From Puia sp. (GTDB taxonomy: Bacteria > Bacteroidota > Bacteroidia > Chitinophagales > Chitinophagaceae), in the NCBI GenBank assembly GCA_031292515.1, contig JARLGZ010000247.1, forward strand, positions 104,193 to 168,192: 64,000 bases of DNA. Direction: 5' to 3'. The translations under genes were made by a program, and so were the position numbers. Shown here piece by piece: positions 52,584 to 60,940 of this stretch; position 1 is the first letter of the stretch, and each line of letters opens with the position of its first letter. Under the pieces are notes generated by a model. It was not told the origin of the DNA, searched no databases, and saw only the letters and a program-made list of their open reading frames with translations.

Positions 52584-53529
52584 TTAAGTATAAAAAGGCG
52601 CAAATCGATCTAAAATTGCAAATCTTGCAGGAACCGTCATTATCAGTGCCCTCAAAATCCCTGATGTCCGGCTCTTCGTTTTCGCCTAGCAATAAAGCGA
52701 TATCCTCGCTGGTGAGATGGATCTCGTCGATCATCTCGTTTGCACGTTCCGCTGTGAAAGGGTGTGATTTCACCACGCCCTTAAAAAGATTCACTTCGAA
52801 TAGGCGAATATCTTCATGGCGGTAAGGCTTTTTATCCGGCGTGGCCAGCCGTTTCAGGTAAACAACAATCCCACAAATCGTCAACTGCCGCGCATAATTG
52901 GCGGTATGGCTTCTCGATAATTTCCAGTCTATAATCACTGGCTTCCAGTCGTGTAAAGCCAACAAGTCGATCTGAGGTTTGACTACCGCCCGCTCGATCT
53001 CCACCATCCATGTATAAACGTTGGGGGTAAGTCTATTGCATTGCTGAAGAAACCCTAGCAAAGTCTGGCCATCTGGCATCCGAATTTCCGGCAATCCTAA
53101 AATAGCTGCCCGAATATTATCGTAGGCCTCGACCACCTCCCTCTCCTCAAAAGGCTTTCCCAATTCATGGATGTCCAGGATGCAAAACTCAGGTGCAGTT
53201 TCCAGTTTGCCATCCACGGGGTCGGTATAGATGGCAAGACGCGAATACTCGAATTGCTTTTTGGCGAGTTCCACGGCCTGCTCAGCTAGGGCTGTAAAAT
53301 CCATCGGCTTTTTCTCAGAAATCCTTGGAATAATTTCAGTTTCCATGAATCGGTCTACGACACTACCCTGCCACATTGAAATATTTTGCATCTTTTTCAA
53401 CTCATGGACCTTGCGCGGTAACTGCTTTGTGCGCGATTTAGAGGCTATTAATTGCGAGAAGTAGTACTTCCGGTTACACTCACTCAATGTATTTCTGGCG
53501 GTATTGTCCCAGGGAATTTTTCTTTCCAT
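52525..53529 (-). CDS. Cas4/AddB-type PD-(D/E)xK nuclease with four-cysteine cluster
   Basis: A 334-residue nuclease. The active site reads PQIDLLALHDWKPVIIDWKLS split as D then D-W-K. Cysteines C18 and C301, C304, C310 (SCKICNFRSIC, C-x2-C-x5-C) form the iron-sulfur pattern of Cas4 and AddB. Such enzymes resect DNA ends and could make guides for the Argonaute. It ends inside the Argonaute start region and begins 3 bp after the HTH gene. Confidence 0.8.
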   Translation of the reverse strand: MERKIPWDNTARNTLSECNRKYYFSQLIASKSRTKQLPRKVHELKKMQNISMWQGSVVDRFMETEIIPRISEKKPMDFTALAEQAVELAKKQFEYSRLAIYTDPVDGKLETAPEFCILDIHELGKPFEEREVVEAYDNIRAAILGLPEIRMPDGQTLLGFLQQCNRLTPNVYTWMVEIERAVVKPQIDLLALHDWKPVIIDWKLSRSHTANYARQLTICGIVVYLKRLATPDKKPYRHEDIRLFEVNLFKGVVKSHPFTAERANEMIDEIHLTSEDIALLLGENEEPDIRDFEGTDNDGSCKICNFRSICAFLYLNDVYDEKAFTEFVQANQFA

Positions 53530-53532
53530 AAC

Positions 53533-54126
53533 TTAAGTATTAACCAACTCTTCCAGCCGAGTTAAATATTTGTTCAGCGCTTCTTTATTCTCGAATAACT
53601 CATTCCCGTTGCTCTCGGTCCCATTGCCAACATGTCCAGTGGGGAATAACGGGCTACCTTTTCGGTAGGCGGGTTCGTATCCCAACATATCCTTGAGCGA
53701 CATCTGTTGCTGGAGCAGGTCAAAAGTCTTCAGTATAGCTTCTTTTACCACTGCGTAAGAAAGCTTTAGTTCCACAATCAATTTCTTCAACAGTTGTATC
53801 GGCACATTGTTGGGATACACCGTATCGTTTCGGAGTGCCTCGGTGATTGTTGGCGAGATGCCTGTCCGCTCCGTGAGCATTGCGTCTGTGAGCTGCCGTT
53901 CCTGTACCGCGGAACGGATTAGCTCCCCAAAGGACGGCTGTTTCAGCACAGTGGTTAGCCGGCCTATGAACAACTTTTTTTGGGCGGCCGATACATCGCC
54001 TTTGTTTTCTTCCAGTACTCTGGATAATTCTTGCTGGAGGCGCTCGTCACCCATTGCCTGCACCTGGTCCAGATAAATCAACCGAAGCGCCTCGTCGAAG
54101 AGATCTATTTTGTTTTCAGTACCCAT
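53533..54126 (-). CDS. HTH-containing regulator of the Argonaute operon
   Basis: A 197-residue protein. FGELIRSAVQERQLTDAMLT followed by ERTGISPTITEALRNDTVYP is an XRE-like helix-turn-helix read. Residues 1-60 are helical and acidic, and the C-terminus is Gly/Asn-rich then helical. It lies 5 bp after the sigma gene. The order sigma, HTH and, at the operon end, a zinc peptidase suggests a self-contained regulatory circuit; this is inference. Confidence 0.55.
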   Translation of the reverse strand: MGTENKIDLFDEALRLIYLDQVQAMGDERLQQELSRVLEENKGDVSAAQKKLFIGRLTTVLKQPSFGELIRSAVQERQLTDAMLTERTGISPTITEALRNDTVYPNNVPIQLLKKLIVELKLSYAVVKEAILKTFDLLQQQMSLKDMLGYEPAYRKGSPLFPTGHVGNGTESNGNELFENKEALNKYLTRLEELVNT

Positions 54127-54131
54127 ATGCT

Positions 54132-54728
54132 CTATTTAGTTTCATTCAACTGTTTGAGAAGTTTTTCTTTTGCCCGGTGATATTTCACCTTTAGTTGATT
54201 ATTTTCTACTCCGAGCAAATCGGCGATTTGATCATATGAGTAGTTTTGGGCCCTGAGCAGCAATAGTTCCTGATCAATCTGAGGAAGCGTTTCCAGGGCT
54301 GTCCTAAGCTCGCGGATGAGAGGGCTTTCGCTAATTTCCGAAGCATAGAAGCTGGAAAACGCTTGCTTGCTTAAAGCCTCTCGGACATGGCTGGGCAAAT
54401 AGTTTTCCTCTTCCAGATCAAAGAAATCCAGTTCAGGTATGTTCTTCGATCGCAACTCCCGCAGACGCTGCCGGAGGAAATTGCCATAAACTTTGAACAG
54501 AAAGCTGTCAAATTTCGCCTGGGAGACAAAATCATAGTTTGAAAGCTTTAAAACCAACGTTTGTAATGTCTTGTATACAATATCCCAGGCATCGTCCTCA
54601 TCCATTTTCCACTTGTCTACTCCAAACCGGGCAAAAGGTCGTGCATAACGTTCGTAAAGCAATTCAAGTCCCACCGGATCCTTATCCTGGATATACTTAA
54701 GTATCGTCCGATAGTCGTAGTTATTCAT
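54132..54728 (-). CDS. Sigma-70-family factor of the Argonaute operon
   Basis: A 198-residue protein. Region 2 is LELLYERYARPFARFGVDKW with DEDDAWDIVYKTLQTLVLKL. Region 4 is LPQIDQELLLLRAQNYSYDQ with IADLLGVENNQLKVKYHRAK. It is a complete ECF-type factor. It lies 26 bp after the helicase gene and 5 bp before the HTH gene. A sigma factor inside an Argonaute operon is unusual and could drive the operon itself. Confidence 0.8.
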   Translation of the reverse strand: MNNYDYRTILKYIQDKDPVGLELLYERYARPFARFGVDKWKMDEDDAWDIVYKTLQTLVLKLSNYDFVSQAKFDSFLFKVYGNFLRQRLRELRSKNIPELDFFDLEEENYLPSHVREALSKQAFSSFYASEISESPLIRELRTALETLPQIDQELLLLRAQNYSYDQIADLLGVENNQLKVKYHRAKEKLLKQLNETK

Positions 54729-54754
54729 TCCCTATTTAGTATAATGCATTTAGG

Positions 54755-56881
54755 TTACATGGTTTCTAAAACTGCCCGGATTTCGCCAAAACTGACCTCT
54801 GCCCCCAGTGCTAACCTTAACTCATGAACTGACCAGTCGGGCCGCTCACGCGATAAGGCTGCGATGCGTTCGGCTTTTTGGGGATTTACCAGCTGGTGCA
54901 GCCGAATTTCGCCTGTCTTTAGAAAACCGGTCAGGTGATTTTCTATGATCCCCGCCGAGAGATTTCTTTTATTGGCTATCATATTGATATCCAATCCCTT
55001 TAGGAACAATGCAAGGGTCTTTTCCTGGGTGGATGGTTTCCCGGATTTGGGTTCTACTCTTTTCATTTCCAAGGACAAAGATGAAATTCCCTTTCGTTGC
55101 CTACTAATCATGTCAACGATCACAGGAGTATCCTGTCCATCTCCCAAAGCCGTTGCTACCCGGCCGGCCGTCGTTAGCTCCCATTTTTTTGTTTCGAGAA
55201 GATTGAGCATTCTATTCAACTCCAAGATCACGGGCCTATTCTTTATTGTATCGGTAGTCGTAGCAGCAAATTGATGCAACGGGTCTGTCATCTCCAAGGT
55301 CAGCAGGTTAGAAAAATAGGCGATCGCTTGATGGACACGAACACCAACAGCTCGGTATTGGTCCTGATCCGCCACGGCTAACAATCCAAGAATTTGGCGT
55401 TCAAAAGTGGAGGCGAGCGACTGGAGACTATTTGTCACCGTTTCCCAAGTCTTTGAGAATGGTAGCCCTGGGTATTTTTCTACAAAGGATTCAATGCTTT
55501 CGTGGCATTTCTCGAAGCGTAGCAATCGGATAAGAAGTTCGTGCTGAAACTCCACTTTAGCTTCTGCGAGGTCATTGGCCGACGGTTCTCGACTCTTTAT
55601 TTGATTATAAAAGGCCAGAATACGCGAATCGATTAGGATAGCGGACCGGTCTAATGGCTCTTTGAGAAAAATGCCGTCCAGTGTTCGCAGACGGCTCAAT
55701 GCAACATACACCTGTCCGGTGGCAAATGCTTCATTGGCGTCAATAACCGCCTTGTCAAACGTCATCCCCTGGCTTTTGTGGATCGTAATAGCCCAGGCAA
55801 GTAAGACTGGAAATTGACGGAAGGTCCCCAATTCGACAAGTTCAAACTCACCTGTTGTCGAATTGCGCTGAAATCCGCGGTTAATCCATACTGCTCGTTC
55901 GAGCTCGATCATCTCTCCCGAGGCTATGCTAATCATCAATTTGTCATCTCCAATTTTTGCGATAATCCCGGCTTTCCCATTAAAATATTCCCTTTTCTCA
56001 CTGGCATCGTTTTTGGTAAAAATGATATGTGCACCGATCTTTAATTCCAACCGCCGAGGCACAGGATCCACGATTTCTGAAAATTCGCCTTCTATTATTG
56101 CCTCCATCGTGACTAAAATGTCATCTATACCCTTTAAAGCTTTGTTGTTGAGGGTTTCTGCAGTCGCTCGATGAGTTGTCAAAAAAACTGCTTCCGACGG
56201 AGAGAGATTATTTCCTATCCAACGCTCATTAAGCAATCGAAAATCCTCATCACTGCAAGTATTTTCACGGATGGAACTGAGCAACCCAATAAAACGGTCA
56301 TCCGCCTGTCTGTAAACGGAAGTAAGCTCAATAACTATGTATCTCAACCTTTTGACTGAATAGGACTCATAAAAGAACGGCGATGCATAATATTTACTAA
56401 GGATAGCTGAGGACCGTTCATCTAAAATCGGAGCAAGTTGAAACAGGTCGCCCACTAGGACTAGCTGAACACCGCCAAATGGAGTCGCCGGGGTATTTCG
56501 ATAGTGGCGTAGAACACGGTCGATGCCATCCATCACATCCGCTCTCACCATGGACACCTCGTCGATGATGAGCAATTCCAGTTCTCGCATAACAGAGCGC
56601 TTTTCCTCGTTATAAATCGGGAAAGACTCATTGAAAAAACGCTCCTCCAATATTTCAAAGGGAAATTGGAAAAATGAATGAATGGTGATGCCTCCGGCGT
56701 TCACCGCTGCGATACCGGTCGGAGCCACGACGACCAGCTTTTTGCTACATTGTTCACGCAACAATGAAAGGAAGGTAGTCTTACCAGTACCCGCCTTGCC
56801 CGTTACGAACAAGGACCGATTTGTAAAACAACTAAACTCCATCGCCAATCTTAGTGGCTCATTTACGATTTTGGTTTTCAT
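54755..56881 (-). CDS. PIF1/RecD-like helicase with C-terminal HTH_40-like domain
   Basis: A 708-residue SF1B helicase. Walker A is FVTGKAGTGKTTFLSLL, with APTGIAAVNAGGITIHSFF, LLIIDEVSMV, VGDLFQLAPI and WAITIHKSQGMTFDKAV as further motifs. The C-terminus (LALFLKGLDINMIANKRNLS, then IIENHLTGFLKTGEIRLHQL) is like the HTH_40 domain of RQC-type helicases. This helicase type also occurs alone in Bacteroidota chromosomes, so its link to the operon rests on spacing and direction. Confidence 0.8.
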   Translation of the reverse strand: MKTKIVNEPLRLAMEFSCFTNRSLFVTGKAGTGKTTFLSLLREQCSKKLVVVAPTGIAAVNAGGITIHSFFQFPFEILEERFFNESFPIYNEEKRSVMRELELLIIDEVSMVRADVMDGIDRVLRHYRNTPATPFGGVQLVLVGDLFQLAPILDERSSAILSKYYASPFFYESYSVKRLRYIVIELTSVYRQADDRFIGLLSSIRENTCSDEDFRLLNERWIGNNLSPSEAVFLTTHRATAETLNNKALKGIDDILVTMEAIIEGEFSEIVDPVPRRLELKIGAHIIFTKNDASEKREYFNGKAGIIAKIGDDKLMISIASGEMIELERAVWINRGFQRNSTTGEFELVELGTFRQFPVLLAWAITIHKSQGMTFDKAVIDANEAFATGQVYVALSRLRTLDGIFLKEPLDRSAILIDSRILAFYNQIKSREPSANDLAEAKVEFQHELLIRLLRFEKCHESIESFVEKYPGLPFSKTWETVTNSLQSLASTFERQILGLLAVADQDQYRAVGVRVHQAIAYFSNLLTLEMTDPLHQFAATTTDTIKNRPVILELNRMLNLLETKKWELTTAGRVATALGDGQDTPVIVDMISRQRKGISSLSLEMKRVEPKSGKPSTQEKTLALFLKGLDINMIANKRNLSAGIIENHLTGFLKTGEIRLHQLVNPQKAERIAALSRERPDWSVHELRLALGAEVSFGEIRAVLETM

Positions 56882-56992
56882 TCAATTAATTATGCATTCC
56901 AACCAGACAACTCGGCTACGGCAGCCAGATACCTTATCACAGACTTTTCGTAAAGCTATAGAGAACTCGCCCAATTAACCTGACCGGCCTTC

Positions 56993-57000
56993 CAAAGTTA
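56993..57000 (-). promoter_or_regulatory. Minus-strand -7 box TAACTTTG
   Basis: CAAAGTTA on the plus strand is TAACTTTG on the minus strand, matching TAnnTTTG, 112 bp upstream of the helicase start. No clear -33 TTG is seen. It would drive the helicase-sigma-HTH-nuclease-Argonaute operon. Confidence 0.45.
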
Positions 57001-57108
57001 AAGAAAACATCAGCTTTTAAGAGTTGGCGTTTTCTTCGGCGCGCGTCTTTCCCCTGTTTCTGCGGAACGAAGGGGAATGGATACTAACACTGGCTGAATT
57101 GAATGCGC

Positions 57109-57139
57109 TTGCCATATCGCCTTTCTTTAGTTACATTTG
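57109..57139 (+). promoter_or_regulatory. Bacteroidota promoter TTG-N20-TACATTTG
   Basis: TTG (57109-57111), a 20-bp spacer and TACATTTG (57132-57139) make the best complete Bacteroidota promoter match in this window. It lies 21 bp before the TIR gene start. Confidence 0.6.
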
Positions 57140-57159
57140 AACCCTTTAAATAAGTCCCA

Positions 57160-58035
57160 ATGTATAATTTATTGGTTTCAGGACAAGAGAATGTTTGGGA
57201 CGCCCAAAACTACTCTTTGGATATAAGTCGATGTATCCGCTCAAGTGAGTATACTAACGATGTCCTGGCGGAGCGATTCGGGTCTTTTACTGGGTCGACT
57301 ATCGAAAAGCTAAAAGCCTTCCCTTGCATTTTTGCATACGAAAGCTTTGGTGGACAGCCAAAATTTGGTTATTTAAAAGGCATAAAAAGACGAGTAGACC
57401 AAATCATCATAGAGTGTGAGTATATTAAGATTGACCCTTGGATGGATGTGACAACCCTCCATTCAATTCAGTCAAAATTGGATATTTACGGATGGGAATT
57501 GATGCGGACTCATTGGGCGTTGAAAGATGTGGATCTGGCCGAAGAACTGTTGACGCTAAATATTGACATTCCAGCACGGGAATCGATTAGTCCTCCGACA
57601 GTCAATCCCGAAAATCATATTTTCAAGGTGGCATTTAGTTTTCCGGGTGAGGTCCGCCCTTTGGTCGAACAAATCATGAAAGAATTAGTAAAGAAAATGG
57701 ACCCCAACGACATTTTTTACGATAATCACTTCAAAGCATATCTGGCTCGCCCCAACTTGGACGTGCTATTGGGGAAGATATATACCAAACAGGCTAAGTT
57801 AATTGTGGTTTTTCTTTCCAAGGATTACGACCGAAAGCCTTGGCCACAATTGGAGTACAGGAGAGTTCGAGAAATCATTTTTAACCAGCAGGACCATAAA
57901 GTGATGTATATCCGTATCGACGATGCTCCTATCGAAGGTTTATTGAAAACAGACGGCTATATTGATGCCAACCGACATTCTGCGAAAGAAATTGCCGACT
58001 TTATTTTTTTAAGAGCAAAAGCTCAACCGTTGTAG
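57160..58035 (+). CDS. TIR-domain protein with unknown N-terminal domain
   Basis: A 291-residue protein. Residues about 155-291 form a TIR domain: HIFKVAFSFPGEVRPLVEQI, then IFYDNHFKAYLARPNLDVLL, LIVVFLSKDYDRKPWPQLEY with the likely catalytic Glu and a DAPIEGLL loop. The N-terminal 150 residues (LAERFGSFTGSTIEKLKAFP) match no domain I know. Such proteins often degrade NAD+ on infection. It is divergent from the Argonaute operon, 278 bp away, so shared regulation is possible. No APAZ or SIR2 partner is adjacent. Confidence 0.75.
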   Translation: MYNLLVSGQENVWDAQNYSLDISRCIRSSEYTNDVLAERFGSFTGSTIEKLKAFPCIFAYESFGGQPKFGYLKGIKRRVDQIIIECEYIKIDPWMDVTTLHSIQSKLDIYGWELMRTHWALKDVDLAEELLTLNIDIPARESISPPTVNPENHIFKVAFSFPGEVRPLVEQIMKELVKKMDPNDIFYDNHFKAYLARPNLDVLLGKIYTKQAKLIVVFLSKDYDRKPWPQLEYRRVREIIFNQQDHKVMYIRIDDAPIEGLLKTDGYIDANRHSAKEIADFIFLRAKAQPL

Positions 58036-58642
58036 CTTTATCGTTACTATTTCATGCGACGTCGTTGAAATATATTTAAAAGGTAAGAAATTTACTCACT
58101 CGCTTCAATCGATAGATCGATTTTCGCCTATTGGTGGAGGATATCGAGGTCGAACCGGTGACCTCTAAAATGCATGCAAAAGTTCTTAATTAGCCCGAGG
58201 TAAGGGTCTATTGCTGTAATTAATGCGATATGCCGGTCATACGACCCCGAAAATCAGGTTGGCGTTGTGGAATAGTGAAAAATAGGAAAGTTCACGTAAT
58301 TATGAAAAATTAGTTGCTTCTGCTCAAGTGGACAAAATCTTGTACGTGATTTGTACGTCTGGCTTTATAAGTCTTTGATAAATAATGTGTTTCATTTTTT
58401 GTATTGGGAAGTAGCCTCATTTTCCTTTCTTATCCCTTCCTTGTAAATGCTTGATTATATTGAGTTTTATTTTCTCATTTCTTCACTTTTTGGCTTTTTC
58501 TGACATTATATTTGTTGCCCGGCTGTTGCCCAAACGCAATTTTTTGTTGCCCAATCCGTTTTAGACAGCAATTGGGAGAAATTATGCTACATACAGCTAC
58601 AAATAGCTACTAATAGCAACTATTAACAACATAATCAATACC
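58036..58642. other. Gene-free region before the excisionase, with direct repeats
   Basis: No supported gene in about 600 bp. TGTTGCCC occurs three times at 58513, 58524 and 58545, and AGCTAC/AGCAAC repeats follow at about 58588-58620. A GTACGTGATTTGTACGT repeat lies at 58336-58352. A repeat-rich, gene-free stretch beside a tyrosine recombinase suits arm-type recombinase or excisionase sites. Confidence 0.5.
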
Positions 58643-58990
58643 ATGAGTAGTAATATCAGGATAGAAAAGACTTGCCAGTACTGCGGGGTAAAATTTATCG
58701 CTAAGACTACCGTTACTAAATTCTGCTCAGACAATTGTGCAAAAAGGGCGTATAAGGCCAGAAACAGGGATGAGAAGATTCAGGGCGCTATTTATAAAGA
58801 AGAGCTAGAAAAGGTATTTAACCCTGAAATCAAGGAAAGGGACTTCTTGAGTATCCGGGAGACCTGCCAACTGATCGGAATGAGCCGATGGACGATATAC
58901 AGACTTATTAGCAGCGGAAAGTTAATAGCTCATAAAATCGGGAATCGTACCATCATTACACGTATCGATATCAACAACCTTTTTAAATAA
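58643..58990 (+). CDS. Zinc-ribbon plus MerR-like HTH excisionase
   Basis: A 115-residue protein. The N-terminus has a C-x2-C and C-x4-C metal site (CQYCGVKF, then FCSDNCAKRA). The C-terminal DNA-binding unit is DFLSIRETCQLIGMSRWTIY with RLISSGKLIAHKIGNRT, the HTH_17/excisionase pattern. It is 7 bp upstream of the recombinase gene, so they form one operon that would control integration and excision. Confidence 0.8.
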   Translation: MSSNIRIEKTCQYCGVKFIAKTTVTKFCSDNCAKRAYKARNRDEKIQGAIYKEELEKVFNPEIKERDFLSIRETCQLIGMSRWTIYRLISSGKLIAHKIGNRTIITRIDINNLFK

Positions 58991-58997
58991 AAAGCTC

Positions 58998-60545
58998 ATG
59001 AGCATAGAACTAAGGCAACGTAAAAAAGGCAAGAAAATCAGCCTTTATCTTGATTGTTATTATGAGGGGAAAAGGAACTATGAATACTTAAAGCTCTATT
59101 TATTCCCTGAACCCGAAAATGGCAAGTTGGCAGCAGAGAACAAGTTGCATAATAGAAATACGCTGAAGTTGGCTGAAGCGATTAAGGCTAGAAGAATGGT
59201 AGAATTTCAAAATGGTTTATATGGTTTTCAGGATAGACAGAAAGCGAAGGGTAGTTTCCTAAATTATATGGAAATATTGGCCGAAAAAAGAAGAGACAGT
59301 GATGGGAATTATGGGAACTGGATCAGTACGATAAAACAATTAAGGGAGTTTGAAAAAAAAGATATCTCCTTTGCCGAGATAAATAAACAATGGTTGGAGA
59401 GTTGGCAGGAATATTTGAAAACCAAAGCCAAAACAAAATCGGAAAAGAGGTTATCTGCCAATACGCAATTTTCGTACTATTCAAAAACAGTTGCGGCGAT
59501 CAAGGAGGCTATTAGAGATGGTATTATCAAGAACGATCCATCTGCCGAGCTGGACAGGATTAAGCAGGAAGATGTAAACAGGGAGTTTTTAACGTACGAC
59601 GAATTAAAAAAAGTAGCTCAATATGAATGCGATGTTCCCCTGTTAAAAGAAGCGTTCCTTTTCAGTGCTTTAACAGGTCTTCGATGGGGTGATATTGAGA
59701 AATTGCAATGGGGCGAAGTCCAACATTCGGCAGAAAACGGGTATTATATTCGATTGAGGCAAGAAAAAACGAATGGCTTTATAACATTACCCATTGGTGA
59801 ACAGGCAAGATCCTTATTAGGAAAGGAGAAGGGAATAGAGGATTTAGTTTTTGAAGGATTAAGGTACTCAGCATGGAACAACTCGAAAATTAAAGATTGG
59901 ATATCGAAGGCAGGAATACAAAAAAATATAACTTTTCATTGTGCCAGACATACCTATGCAACCTTGCTTATTACTAAGGGGGTTGATATTTATACGGTAT
60001 CTAAATTGCTAGGCCATAAGAGCATTAAGAATACTGAGATATATGCAAAGATTGTCGATGAAAAGAAGATAGAGGCTGGGCTTTCCCCTTTTAACCCCGA
60101 AAGTGTGGCTATCGAAGCAGGGAGGCTGATGTTATTACGAATTCATGAGTTAATGAAGATGGATGTAGATTTTGCGTTTGAAACTACCCTGGCTACCAGG
60201 AGCTACGTTTCTTTGGTCAAAGCCGCTCAAGAAGGCGGGTATAGGGTTAAACTTCTTTTTATCTGGCTCGATTCTCCTTTAACAGCCATACAACGAGTCG
60301 CCGATCGCGTCGCTGAAGGCGGTCATAATATTCCCAAGGACATTATCGAACGTCGTTATTTTAGAGGTATTTTTAACCTGATCAATTTGTATATACCGGT
60401 CTGTGATAGTTGGATAGTTGTCAATAATAAGAATGTTGTCCCGGAAATGATCGCCAAAGGAAGCCTTGATGAGGAAAATATGATTCTAAATCATTATATT
60501 TGGGATGTAATTAATGCTCAAAGTAAAGCATATGGAAATCAATAA
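58998..60545 (+). CDS. Tyrosine recombinase fused to the C-terminal half of a zeta-toxin-like protein
   Basis: A 515-residue frame made of two parts. Residues 1-360 are a tyrosine recombinase with R229 (TGLRWGD), H314 and R317 (HCARH), H340 (LLGHKS) and nucleophile Y349. From about residue 361 the frame reads LSPFNPESVAIEAGRLMLLR, then DFAFETTLATRSY and EGGHNIPKDIIERRYFRGI, which is the C-terminal part of Bacteroidota zeta-toxin-family P-loop proteins without their N-terminal Walker A region. The recombinase has no room for its own stop before the join at about 60080. The join is best read as the element inserted inside a zeta-toxin gene, so the toxin half is the target's remainder. Confidence 0.8.
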   Translation: MSIELRQRKKGKKISLYLDCYYEGKRNYEYLKLYLFPEPENGKLAAENKLHNRNTLKLAEAIKARRMVEFQNGLYGFQDRQKAKGSFLNYMEILAEKRRDSDGNYGNWISTIKQLREFEKKDISFAEINKQWLESWQEYLKTKAKTKSEKRLSANTQFSYYSKTVAAIKEAIRDGIIKNDPSAELDRIKQEDVNREFLTYDELKKVAQYECDVPLLKEAFLFSALTGLRWGDIEKLQWGEVQHSAENGYYIRLRQEKTNGFITLPIGEQARSLLGKEKGIEDLVFEGLRYSAWNNSKIKDWISKAGIQKNITFHCARHTYATLLITKGVDIYTVSKLLGHKSIKNTEIYAKIVDEKKIEAGLSPFNPESVAIEAGRLMLLRIHELMKMDVDFAFETTLATRSYVSLVKAAQEGGYRVKLLFIWLDSPLTAIQRVADRVAEGGHNIPKDIIERRYFRGIFNLINLYIPVCDSWIVVNNKNVVPEMIAKGSLDEENMILNHYIWDVINAQSKAYGNQ

Positions 60546-60717
60546 GTCAGAACTTGATGAGTTTGCCGACAAAGTCTTGCAAGGGATGACCGAAGCGTCA
60601 CGTAAGTTAGTAGAGGAAAGCGCTGCAAACGGGCGTTCGCTTGTCATTTCTGAAGACGGCGAAGTCAAAAGAATTCCCGCCAAAGATTTATTGCCCCGAG
60701 TTTCCGGAAAGGGTTGA
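60532..60717 (+). CDS. Small protein beside the zeta-toxin remnant
   Basis: A 61-residue protein: MEINKSELDEFADKVLQGMT, then EASRKLVEESAANGRSLVIS with a charged end. Small proteins with D-E-F-A-D-K-V-L and a beta-strand end accompany zeta-like toxins in Bacteroidota, so it may be the antitoxin. It overlaps the chimeric frame by 14 bp. Confidence 0.5.
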   Translation: MEINKSELDEFADKVLQGMTEASRKLVEESAANGRSLVISEDGEVKRIPAKDLLPRVSGKG

Positions 60718-60723
60718 TTTTTG

Positions 60724-60856
60724 TTACTAATCTGCCACCAATTCCTCTAAAACACCCTAAAAACCGGGCGTTTTCATTTTCTGTATTGTCACCTGTAAAC
60801 ATTAAGCTAATTAATGTTACAAACTGATAATCAATAGGGGAGATTATTGGCGAAAT
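60724..60856 (+). repeat. Intergenic repeat, copy 1
   Basis: It shares CATTTTC-GTATTGTCACC and a later ATTGGCGAAAT with 62537-62670, with scattered differences and the same spacing. Both copies lie right of the presumed junction, so it may be a host dispersed repeat. Confidence 0.6.
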
Positions 60857-60940
60857 TTTGATGGTATCAGCAAGTTCTGGGAAAGAAAATGAAAAAAGGT
60901 AAAGCGTAGAGCGGGAATCAAATGGTCAGCGGCACTCTAT

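Noticed and set aside
50178-56881. PIWI-RE system
   Set aside because: A PD-(D/E)xK nuclease and helicase are present, but the helicase is PIF1/RecD-like and not DinG-like, and the PIWI domain reads as a regular DEDD Argonaute.
57160-58035. Thoeris or SPARTA system
   Set aside because: No SIR2/ThsA partner is adjacent, and the Argonaute is long with an intact catalytic tetrad and not a short form with a TIR-APAZ partner.
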